A stretch of 64,000 bases of DNA, taken from assembly GCA_039024635.1 (NCBI GenBank), contig JBCCQA010000009.1:62001-126000 (forward strand). The letters are read 5' to 3'. How positions within the stretch are numbered: position 1 is the stretch's first letter; every line of letters starts with the position of its first letter. A program made the position numbers and the translations under genes. Of this stretch, positions 6,442-14,535 are shown one piece after another. The notes below the pieces were generated by a model that was not told where the DNA came from, made no database searches, and saw only the letters and a program-made list of their open reading frames with translations. The stretch is from Kuafuiihalomonas sp039024635 (GTDB lineage: Bacteria > Myxococcota > Kuafuiibacteriia > Kuafuiibacteriales > Kuafuiibacteriaceae).

Positions 6442-9099
6442 ATGCGGCGACTGTGGACGATCTGCGTCTTGCTGACGGCCTGCGGCTCGGAGTCGGAGCC
6501 GAGCGCCGACTCGGGCAACATGGGAGGGGTCCAAAGAGACACCGGACCCATGACGGGTGACCCGGACCTGGGCCTCCCGCCGACCCCAGGCGTTCCCGTC
6601 GTCCTTCGGACCGCGCCCGAAGCCGGGAGCCTGACCACCGACATGCCCAGCGTCCAGATCGTGTTCAGCGAGCCCATGGCGCTTGAAGCGGCCGATTTCC
6701 TGGCGGCCGAAGCCGACGGCGAGTCCCTGGATCTGCGGGCTCTGGTCAACGACACCCGCATCGACGTGGGTTTTGATGAACGCCTGCCAGGGACCAGCAC
6801 GGTCACGGTGACCGTCGGCGCCGGAGCGCCTTCAACGCGCGGCGGTCAGCTCGCCGAGACCTTCGTGCTACGCTTTCGAGTCCGGGGAACGGCGCCCATA
6901 CCTCCGGTGCTCGCTTCGGAGCTGAGCCCGGAGCCGCTGGGCGCCTGTCCGGATCCGAGTCCCGCCGTGGTCCAGGGAATGGCGACGCTGGCCGAAGGAT
7001 TGGCGGGCTTTGGATGGAGCTTTGAAACGCTCCACAGCTCGGTGGCCTGGAGCGTTCCCGTGGTGGCGGCCACCCGCTGGATAAACGACGGGGCCCGGGG
7101 CGAAGGCGTCCGAGTGGCGTTGGACCAGGTCCCACGCGTCGACGACTGCTTCGTCGGGGCGCTTCGAGGCGCGGACTCGGCTGGGGTCCTGTCCGTGCAA
7201 GGGGCATTCGTCGACGAGCTGGCCACCTTCGACGGCCTCGCCCGTCCTTCCGACTCGGCTGGCGACTACCCCCTCGATGGCTTCGTCGATTTCCCCTTCA
7301 CGAGCGCTGTGTGGGGCCTGTTCGCGAACCGCGGACCCGGCGAAGAGCGCAGCTGGTCGCCGGAGCTTCGTACACTCTTGGAGAACTACGAGGCCCGACT
7401 GGTCCCTGAGCTGCGACGAGCCCTGGCCGACCTGGTCCACGCTCTGGGCGAGGCCGAACTCCTGCGCACAGTCGCCCTGGGGGATCGGGCCGACGACCTT
7501 CAGGCCGCCGCGGACTTGGTCACGCGGATGGATCTCGTGCGATCCCTGACCACCGGACGCTGGGTGGTCCAACCAGAGGCTCCCTTGGCGGTGCTTCTTC
7601 GAAACTCGAACCTCGAAAACTTCGACACCACCATCATCTCCATGGCCGCTCGCCGGGTGGCCGCCGCTTCGGAGCGCGTAATCGAGGTTCTGAGTGGCGC
7701 GTCCACCCCCGAGCTGGATCCGCTGGAGTTCGATACGCCCATCGGTCGGGTCGCACTCCATCTTCAAACGAACTCGGACCTCCACGAGCTGGCAGGAGAC
7801 GTCGCCCTCTTCATCGATGCGGCGGGGGACGACCACTACCTGGGACGAATCGCAGCCAATACCGATCCACGCGTCCCGGCCGCCGTAGTCATCGACCTGG
7901 GCGGCAACGATCGCTACGGCCCGGACGCCTACGAGCTGACCGACCCCTCCCTTCCCTTCGAAACGGTCTTGGGCGCCGAGAACAGCTTTAGCCAAGGCTT
8001 CGGTTTGCTCGGCGTGGGACTGCTCTATGACCTTCAGGGAGACGACCTCTATCGGGGCGCGGGCCTGGTGCAGGGGGTCGGATTCTTGGGGGTGGGCGGA
8101 CTCATCGACCGGGCGGGGAGCGACCGCTACGACGGCACCTTCATGGCCCAAGGAACCGGTCAGTTTGGGACCGGTCTCCTTCTGGACGAGGAGGGTGAGG
8201 ACCTCTACGTCACCTTTCACAACGGACAAGGGGTGGGCCGACCAAGAGGTCAAGGCCTACTCCTGGACCGGGGCGGGGCCGACGAGTACTTGGCCGTGTA
8301 CATCGGCCACACCGACGAGCTCCCCGAAGCCGGTCGACTCCTCTTTCCCGGGGGCTCGGTTCAGGATGGCCGCGGCGTTGGCTACACCCACACCGAAGAG
8401 AACGGAGAAGTCCGGGTCCACAACCTGAGCGGTAGCCAGGGAACGGGCTGGGGCCTGCGCTTCGACTGGTTCCCAGAGGGGGCACCGACGCGGGCCGTAT
8501 GGGCAGGGGGCTTTGGGGCCCTGATCGACGAGGGAAGTGAAGACGACCTGCACTTCGCCGACACCTTGAGCATCGGACAGGGCTTCGTCTATGGCCTCGG
8601 GCTGATGCACGATGACGGCGGAAATGACCTGTATCGAGCCTTCTGGTGGGCCTTCGGCAGCGGTACCCACATGGGAACCGGATTGTTCAGAGACCGGGCC
8701 GGAGACGACGACGTGATGGTGACCCGCTTCAGCGCTGCGCTGGGCCACGACACCGGGGTCAGCTGGTACATCGACGAAAGCGGGAGCGATATCTACCAAG
8801 GCAATATCACCCACGGCCGTAGTCTGGACGAAGGTCAGGCTTTCTTCATGGACCTGGGCGGGGTCGACTTCTATCGAAGCCCGCTCTCCATCAACTACGG
8901 GATCTGCAATCACTCCTTCGACAGCCCGGTCCCTGGTCTCGCTCGGGTCGGTCTCTTTCTCGACGCCGGACCCGAGGCCGACTTCTACGAGACACCGGGT
9001 GGGGCCGCGGCCAACGGGAGCTTCTGGGTCCAAGACCCAGCCGGCGCGGGCGCCGCTTCGCCCACCGTCAAGCGGGGCTGGGGACGAGACGAAAACTGA
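6442..9099 (+). CDS. Surface lipoprotein: Ig-like domain plus Gly/Asp repeat domain
   Basis: An 885-aa protein. The start MRRLWTICVLLTACGSES is a lipoprotein signal with lipobox LLTAC, followed by a low-complexity linker. Residues ~50-150 look like a bacterial Ig-like (Big_5-type) domain with the typical IVFSEPM motif. A helical middle part of no known family follows. Residues ~455-815 contain about ten imperfect repeats of the form L-x-D-x-x-G-x-D-x-Y...QGxGxxGxG (GDDHY, GNDRY, GDDLY, GSDRY, GEDLY, GNDLY, GSDIY). This pattern suggests a beta-helix or solenoid that may bind calcium, but it is not the canonical RTX nonapeptide. Function unknown; cell-surface location inferred. Confidence 0.75.
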   Translation: MRRLWTICVLLTACGSESEPSADSGNMGGVQRDTGPMTGDPDLGLPPTPGVPVVLRTAPEAGSLTTDMPSVQIVFSEPMALEAADFLAAEADGESLDLRALVNDTRIDVGFDERLPGTSTVTVTVGAGAPSTRGGQLAETFVLRFRVRGTAPIPPVLASELSPEPLGACPDPSPAVVQGMATLAEGLAGFGWSFETLHSSVAWSVPVVAATRWINDGARGEGVRVALDQVPRVDDCFVGALRGADSAGVLSVQGAFVDELATFDGLARPSDSAGDYPLDGFVDFPFTSAVWGLFANRGPGEERSWSPELRTLLENYEARLVPELRRALADLVHALGEAELLRTVALGDRADDLQAAADLVTRMDLVRSLTTGRWVVQPEAPLAVLLRNSNLENFDTTIISMAARRVAAASERVIEVLSGASTPELDPLEFDTPIGRVALHLQTNSDLHELAGDVALFIDAAGDDHYLGRIAANTDPRVPAAVVIDLGGNDRYGPDAYELTDPSLPFETVLGAENSFSQGFGLLGVGLLYDLQGDDLYRGAGLVQGVGFLGVGGLIDRAGSDRYDGTFMAQGTGQFGTGLLLDEEGEDLYVTFHNGQGVGRPRGQGLLLDRGGADEYLAVYIGHTDELPEAGRLLFPGGSVQDGRGVGYTHTEENGEVRVHNLSGSQGTGWGLRFDWFPEGAPTRAVWAGGFGALIDEGSEDDLHFADTLSIGQGFVYGLGLMHDDGGNDLYRAFWWAFGSGTHMGTGLFRDRAGDDDVMVTRFSAALGHDTGVSWYIDESGSDIYQGNITHGRSLDEGQAFFMDLGGVDFYRSPLSINYGICNHSFDSPVPGLARVGLFLDAGPEADFYETPGGAAANGSFWVQDPAGAGAASPTVKRGWGRDEN

Positions 9100-9111
9100 G
9101 GACGAGCCCGC

Positions 9112-11631
9112 TCAGTGCGTGGTGTGAACGCTGGGCTCGGGGGCGGGGCTGGCCTTGGACTCGTCCTGCTCCCGCAGTCGTTTGGCCTTCAAGCAAGCCT
9201 GGATGAAGCCGGTGAATAGCGCGTGGGGCGCGTAGGGCTTGCTCTTGAACTCGGGGTGGAACTGGCAGCCCAGAAACCACGGATGGTTGGGCAGTTCCAC
9301 TATCTCGACCAGCTGATCGTCAGGTGAGGTGCCGGACAGGACCATGCCTTTGTCTTGAAGCTGCTCGCGGTAGGCGTTGTTCACCTCGTAGCGGTGGCGG
9401 TGGCGCTCGGAGATCTCCTGCGCCCGGTAGGTTCGCTGAGCGAGGGAGCCGTCCGCCAGCCGACAAGGATAGGCACCCAGTCGCATGGTGGCGCCTTTGT
9501 CGGTCACCTGGCGCTGTTCCTCCATCAGGTGGACGACGGGACTCTTAGTTTCGTTCGAGAATTCGGTGGAGTGGGCGTCCGTCAATGCACACACGTTTCT
9601 TGCGAACTCCACCACCGCCATCTGAAGCCCCAGGCAAATGCCGAAAAAGGGAAACTCGTTCTCGCGGGCATAGCGGACGGCCTGGACCATGCCCTCGGTA
9701 CCGCGCTCACCGAAGCCGCCCGGAACTAGGATCCCGTCCAGATGAGCGAGGGTGGCGGCCGGGTCGGTCATGTTGGTCGACTCGATGTACTCGAGCTCGA
9801 CCTTGGCATCACTCGTGATCCCGCCGTGAACGAGAGCCTCGTGAAGAGACTTATAGCTCTCGGTCAACTGGGTGTACTTACCGACGACCCCGATTCGGAC
9901 GCTGTACTGAGGCTGCTTCACCCGGTGAACGATGTGGGTCCAACGCTCCAGACCAGAGGAGCGTGACCAGATGTTGAGGAGCTCGGCCACTTTCTCGTCC
10001 AGACCCTCTTTGGAGAGCTGAATCGGAAGCTCGTAGATCACGTCGACGTCGGGGGCACTCACAACGCAATCCAGATTGACGTCACAAAACAGCGAGATCT
10101 TCTTCTTGATCTCCCCCGAGATACCCCGCTCGCTCCGGCAGAGAAGGATGTCAGGCTGGATGCCGATACGTCGCAGCTCCCCGACTGAATGCTGGGTCGG
10201 CTTGGTCTTCACTTCGCCCGCCGCCTTCAGGAAGGGCACGAGCGTGATGTGCACGTAGAGAACGTTCTCTTCCCCGACCTCGCGACGCATCTGTCGAATG
10301 GCCTCGAGGAAAGGGAGGGACTCGATGTCACCTACCGTCCCACCGATCTCGACGATGGTCAGGTCGGCCTCTTCGCCCACGCCAAGGACCGACATTTTTA
10401 TCTCGTCGGTGATGTGTGGAATGACCTGAACCGTCTTCCCCAGGTACTCACCGCGGCGCTCCTTGGAGATAACCCGGTGGTACATCTGGCCCGTGGTCAC
10501 GTTGTTGTGCCGGGTCAGTCGGACGTCGGTAAAGCGCTCGTAGTGCCCCAGGTCGAGATCGGTCTCGGCCCCGTCGTCGGTGACGAAGACCTCTCCGTGC
10601 TGGAAGGGACTCATCGTTCCCGGATCGACGTTGATGTAGGGGTCGAGCTTCATCAGGGCGATCTTGAGGCCCCGCTGCTCCATGAGCGCCCCGATCGAGG
10701 CGCTGGCGAGCCCCTTCCCGAGGGAAGAGACGACGCCACCAGTGACGAAGATGAATTTGCGCTTCTTTCGGGGCATGACGGCGTCGTCGCGGCCGGACGC
10801 TACGCGTCGGTCCCCCTTCGGGACAAGCCCCTTTCCAGACGAGGCGACGGCACCTCGTCGGGGAGACCAAATCCGCCGGGCGAGGACGATTCTTCGCGGA
10901 TCGCCCTCTCGAAATCCCCTGCTCTCCCGAAAGCTGGCCCGGTCGACGCGGATCTGGAACCCTGCCGCCGCGAGCGCACGGTCCAACTCCTGCGGCTCAG
11001 GAACGCGAACCTGAGTGATGAAGCGACGCTCCTTCCCCTCTCGGCGGTGGACGAACTCGATGGTCTGGATCCGGGATCTCTGGTCGAAGCGACGACACTC
11101 CGTCACCAACCAACGGCGTCCGTCTGGCGCAATGAGCTGCTGGGGATCCACATCGTCTCTCTCGGCGGTGTCGATTCCCGAGCAGAACATATCGACTCCG
11201 AGCTCCCCTCCAGGTTCCAACAGCGACGCCGCGTGGGCGAGCGTCGGCCCCGGTCCTTCCAGCCCGTGCATCAAGCCGTTCAGTCCGAAGAGCACTCCGA
11301 GGAATCGTCGGCCGGGAACGAAGCTCCGCATGTCGCCGACAGAGAAGGGATGCCCGGGGAGCTTCTGCCGCGCCCGTGCGATCATGGCGGGCGCCTCGTC
11401 CACGCCCTCGACGTCGACGCCAGCCGCGATCAGGGCGCGGGTGATACGGCCCGTCCCACAGGCCATCTCCAAGACGGGGCCTCCTAGACTGGAGGCCCAC
11501 TCGGACCAGAAGGCGAGGTCCCCACCGACGTGGACCGACTCGGCGTCGTAGAGCGCCCCATCCTCGTACAGGGGGCGCAAAGCCCGAGGATCGCTGACTT
11601 CGCGGCCCGAACCTGAGACCCTGTTTCCCAT
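9112..11631 (-). CDS. pyrG: Methyltransferase-CTP synthase fusion
   Basis: An 839-aa single open frame. Residues ~1-255 form a class I SAM methyltransferase: motif I LEMACGTGRIT, then VEGVDEAPAMI, and a typical end RRIVLARR. A ~30-aa basic linker follows. From Met286 (codon at 10776) the protein is a full 554-aa CTP synthase: amidoligase P-loop FVTGGVVSSLGKG, then a class I glutaminase domain with nucleophile Cys in GICLGLQMAV and HPEFKSKP. CTP synthase makes CTP from UTP, ATP and glutamine. No stop lies between the two parts and no Shine-Dalgarno precedes Met286, whereas AAGGAG precedes the ATG at 11631. PyrG might still be made alone from Met286. Confidence 0.9.
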   Translation of the reverse strand: MGNRVSGSGREVSDPRALRPLYEDGALYDAESVHVGGDLAFWSEWASSLGGPVLEMACGTGRITRALIAAGVDVEGVDEAPAMIARARQKLPGHPFSVGDMRSFVPGRRFLGVLFGLNGLMHGLEGPGPTLAHAASLLEPGGELGVDMFCSGIDTAERDDVDPQQLIAPDGRRWLVTECRRFDQRSRIQTIEFVHRREGKERRFITQVRVPEPQELDRALAAAGFQIRVDRASFRESRGFREGDPRRIVLARRIWSPRRGAVASSGKGLVPKGDRRVASGRDDAVMPRKKRKFIFVTGGVVSSLGKGLASASIGALMEQRGLKIALMKLDPYINVDPGTMSPFQHGEVFVTDDGAETDLDLGHYERFTDVRLTRHNNVTTGQMYHRVISKERRGEYLGKTVQVIPHITDEIKMSVLGVGEEADLTIVEIGGTVGDIESLPFLEAIRQMRREVGEENVLYVHITLVPFLKAAGEVKTKPTQHSVGELRRIGIQPDILLCRSERGISGEIKKKISLFCDVNLDCVVSAPDVDVIYELPIQLSKEGLDEKVAELLNIWSRSSGLERWTHIVHRVKQPQYSVRIGVVGKYTQLTESYKSLHEALVHGGITSDAKVELEYIESTNMTDPAATLAHLDGILVPGGFGERGTEGMVQAVRYARENEFPFFGICLGLQMAVVEFARNVCALTDAHSTEFSNETKSPVVHLMEEQRQVTDKGATMRLGAYPCRLADGSLAQRTYRAQEISERHRHRYEVNNAYREQLQDKGMVLSGTSPDDQLVEIVELPNHPWFLGCQFHPEFKSKPYAPHALFTGFIQACLKAKRLREQDESKASPAPEPSVHTTH

Positions 11632-13606
11632 GCGTGTTGCGCTCCTTTCGTTCCTGGCGGCCCTACCAGCCAGCGCATCTGCGAAAACCCTAGAATGCGA
11701 CGACCTCAGCAGGCTCTCGCGCTACTTCGTGGTCAACCACTACACCCAGAACGAGGTCACGGACGAGCTACGGCAGCGCAGCTCGAAGCTCTTTGTGGAG
11801 AGTCTCGACCGGACCCGATCCTTGCTCTTGGAGAGCGACGCTCGGACGCTGCAGAAAGAGCTTGAAAGCACCTTGGCCAAGTCGACCTTCGGAGGGTGCG
11901 GGGCCCTCACCAAAGCTCTCAACTTAGTGGTGCTGCGCAGCGAGGAGGATTTGGGCTTCGTACGGGGGCTACTAGACGAGGACTACGTGCTGGACACCGA
12001 GGCCCGACTGGAGCTCGACCCCGAGGCTCGGGGTTGGCCCAAGAAGGATAGGGATCGGCGTGAGCTGGTGCGTCGACAGGTCCACTTTCAAGTCGCGTCT
12101 CTCGTATCGGGAGGGTTGGCTTTGGAGAAGGTCAAGAAGCAGCTCATCCATCGCTACGAACTCGCCCTTCGAAGAGCGGAAGAGCGGCGCGAGCGAAAGA
12201 AGGGCCCGGAGATCTACGCTGGAGCCTTCGCGCTTGCTCTCGACCCTCACTCGTCCTTCCTGTCGGCCGACGATCTGGCGGACTTTCGCATCCAGATGCA
12301 GCTGTCTCTCGAGGGCATCGGGGCAGCGCTTCGGGCATCGGATGGCTTCACCTTCATCGAGTCCCTCATCCCGGGGGGCGCGGCGGCCAAGACCGAAAAA
12401 CTTCAGCCCAAGGACAAGATCATTGCCGTAGCCCAAGACGGTGAAGAGTCGGTCTCCACCATCGACATGGACCTCCGTGACGTCGTGAAACTCATTCGAG
12501 GGAAAAAAGGCACGAACGTCACCCTGACCGTCCTGAGGGAAGGTAAGAAGGGCAAGACCTTCGACGTCACGATCACCCGGGCCAAGATCGACGTGGCCCA
12601 GGCCGCAGCAAGCATCGGCTACGAGACACGGAAGGTCGGGGACAAGACTCTGAAGATCGGCGTGCTCGAGCTACCCTCTTTCTACGGCGGACGGGGCGGC
12701 CGGTCCTCGTATGAAGACGTGAAGCGATTGGTCAAAGAGGCCGTGGACGAGAAGGTGGATGGCTTGGTCTTGGACCTTTCCCGTAACGGGGGCGGCCTCC
12801 TCGACGACGCCGTGAAGATCTCGGGCCTCTTTCTGAGGCGAGGAGCCGTGGTCGCCACCAAGTCCGTCCGGGGCGAGGTCGAGGTGCTGCCCGACGCTGA
12901 CCCTCGAATCCAGTACGCCGGACCGCTCGCGGTGATGATCACGCCGGTCTCGGCCTCGGGCGCCGAGATCTTGGCCGGCGCGCTGAGGGCCTACGATCGG
13001 GCAGTGATCGTGGGCGGACCCAAGAGCTTTGGCAAAGGCACGGTGCAGGCGGTCCTCGAGCTGCCGGCTGGTCTGGGGGCGGCCAAGGTCACGACGGGCA
13101 TGTTCTTCCTTCCCAATGGCTCTTCGACCCAGTTCGAGGGCGTCGACGCCGACGTGGACGTACCCTCGTTGATGACCGGCTTCGACATCGGAGAGCAGGA
13201 CTTGGATTACGCCCTCCCGAGTCAAGAGCTGAAGGCATTCCTGTCCGAGGAAGCAAATCGGCCGGGGCCCCAGGGTTGGGTTCCGGTGGATCGCGGCGTT
13301 CTGGAACGGCTGCAGAGCCGTTCCAAGGCCCGAGTGTCGAAATCGGAGGCTTTCGAGGAAGTGCGCGAGCAGCTCGAAGACACCAAGAAGGACGACGGGC
13401 CCATCAGCGTGGCCGACCTTCAAGCACGTTCGGCTGGCGAGGAGGACGAGGGTGAATCGTCGTCTGAGACGGCAACGGAGCGGCTGGATCGGCTTCAGGA
13501 AGCTTTCAGCGATGAAGCCGTCGACGTGTTGGTCGACCTCATTGAGCGCCAACCCAGCCTGCGCACGGCAGGGGGCCCCCGATCCCCCACCGGCCGGGGA
13601 GGCTGA
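11630..13606 (+). CDS. C-terminal processing peptidase (S41, PDZ)
   Basis: A 658-aa periplasmic serine protease of the Prc/CtpA family. The start MRVALLSFLAALPASASAKT is a short Sec signal peptide. An N-terminal helical domain, a PDZ domain (about residues 225-300, including IGAALRASDGF and IPGGAAA) and the S41 catalytic core follow. The nucleophile Ser lies in VSASGAEILAGAL (residue ~443) and the general-base Lys in KSFGKGTVQ. The acidic, charged C-terminal ~100 residues are less conserved. Its ATG overlaps the ATG of the divergent pyrG fusion. The gene is followed by an M23 peptidase, suggesting joint work on periplasmic proteins or peptidoglycan. Confidence 0.93.
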   Translation: MRVALLSFLAALPASASAKTLECDDLSRLSRYFVVNHYTQNEVTDELRQRSSKLFVESLDRTRSLLLESDARTLQKELESTLAKSTFGGCGALTKALNLVVLRSEEDLGFVRGLLDEDYVLDTEARLELDPEARGWPKKDRDRRELVRRQVHFQVASLVSGGLALEKVKKQLIHRYELALRRAEERRERKKGPEIYAGAFALALDPHSSFLSADDLADFRIQMQLSLEGIGAALRASDGFTFIESLIPGGAAAKTEKLQPKDKIIAVAQDGEESVSTIDMDLRDVVKLIRGKKGTNVTLTVLREGKKGKTFDVTITRAKIDVAQAAASIGYETRKVGDKTLKIGVLELPSFYGGRGGRSSYEDVKRLVKEAVDEKVDGLVLDLSRNGGGLLDDAVKISGLFLRRGAVVATKSVRGEVEVLPDADPRIQYAGPLAVMITPVSASGAEILAGALRAYDRAVIVGGPKSFGKGTVQAVLELPAGLGAAKVTTGMFFLPNGSSTQFEGVDADVDVPSLMTGFDIGEQDLDYALPSQELKAFLSEEANRPGPQGWVPVDRGVLERLQSRSKARVSKSEAFEEVREQLEDTKKDDGPISVADLQARSAGEEDEGESSSETATERLDRLQEAFSDEAVDVLVDLIERQPSLRTAGGPRSPTGRGG

Positions 13607-13656
13607 GACCGTCTTCTCTTGCGCGCGGCATTCAGCCGCGGCAGCGTCCACGGGCT

Positions 13657-14535
13657 TTGCTGGCGCTGCTCTTCGCCACTTGGGTCTGTCAGCCCCAGAG
13701 CCTCGCCGCCGAGGAGCCGGTTTACGGTCCCGTGCTCCCCGAAGATGGCCGCCTGGAGCTCCAAACCAGCGTCCGAAGTAGCCTGGAGGCCACCCTGGTT
13801 GACGCGCTGGGACCTAGCCACGGCCCTTCCGTCGCGCAAGTCGCCAAGCGCCTCGTCGTCTGGTTCATAGATCCCCGGCGAGATCTTCGGGCCGGGGATC
13901 GGCTCGAACTCGTCTACTCGATGCCGCCCGCCCCGCAAGAGCCGATCATTCACGCCCTGTCTCTTCAATCGCAAAAACACGATCGCCGCTTCGCCGTCCT
14001 TCGACACCGGCCCGAGGGTGCTCGTTGGCCGCGCTACTACGATGCCGAAGGTCGGGAACTCGAGCTCCGATTGGTAGACGGGCCGATAGAAAGTTACGAG
14101 CAAGTGACATCTCTGCTGGGGGATGGCCGAGGTCACAAAGGCGTGGACTTCAAAGCGCCAGTCGGGACACCCATCAGGGCCCCGTTCGCAGGGACGGTGA
14201 CGCGGAGGAACTGGTCGACGAGATCCAACGGCCGGTGCGTGGAGCTCGTCGCAAAGGACAGCGGGATGAAGGCCTACTTCCTACACCTCTCTGAGATAGC
14301 CGTTCGACCCGGCCAGTCGGTCGAGCAAGGCAGGGTCTTGGGCCGTTCCGGGAACACGGGACGCAGCACCGCCCCTCATCTTCACTATCAGCTCCACCGA
14401 AGCGATGGTCAGGTCATCGATCCCTACCGGGTGCATGAGACCCGTCGGCGAAGCCTCCCGCCGAGCGCCCGGCCTGCGTTCCAGGCCGCCTGGCGTAGGA
14501 GCTTCCAAGCCTGGAGGGCCGATGCAAGCCCGTGA
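13657..14535 (+). CDS. M23 family metallopeptidase (LytM-like)
   Basis: A secreted or periplasmic zinc endopeptidase expected to cut peptidoglycan cross-bridges. From a TTG start the protein has 292 aa with a hydrophobic leader (LLALLFATWVCQPQSLA). The start is uncertain: the frame is open upstream and a basic stretch IQPRQRPRA precedes the TTG, so a rarer start such as ATT at 13630 would give a better signal peptide. The M23 domain lies in residues ~155-260, with zinc-ligand motifs HKGVDF and HLHY and the segment GNTGRSTAPHLHY. It overlaps the helicase gene by 14 bp. Confidence 0.9.
   Translation: MLALLFATWVCQPQSLAAEEPVYGPVLPEDGRLELQTSVRSSLEATLVDALGPSHGPSVAQVAKRLVVWFIDPRRDLRAGDRLELVYSMPPAPQEPIIHALSLQSQKHDRRFAVLRHRPEGARWPRYYDAEGRELELRLVDGPIESYEQVTSLLGDGRGHKGVDFKAPVGTPIRAPFAGTVTRRNWSTRSNGRCVELVAKDSGMKAYFLHLSEIAVRPGQSVEQGRVLGRSGNTGRSTAPHLHYQLHRSDGQVIDPYRVHETRRRSLPPSARPAFQAAWRRSFQAWRADASP

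Noticed and set aside
6868..8253. 461-codon minus-strand frame opposite the repeat lipoprotein
   Set aside because: It mirrors the plus-strand codon pattern of the Gly/Asp repeats and shows no independent protein features.
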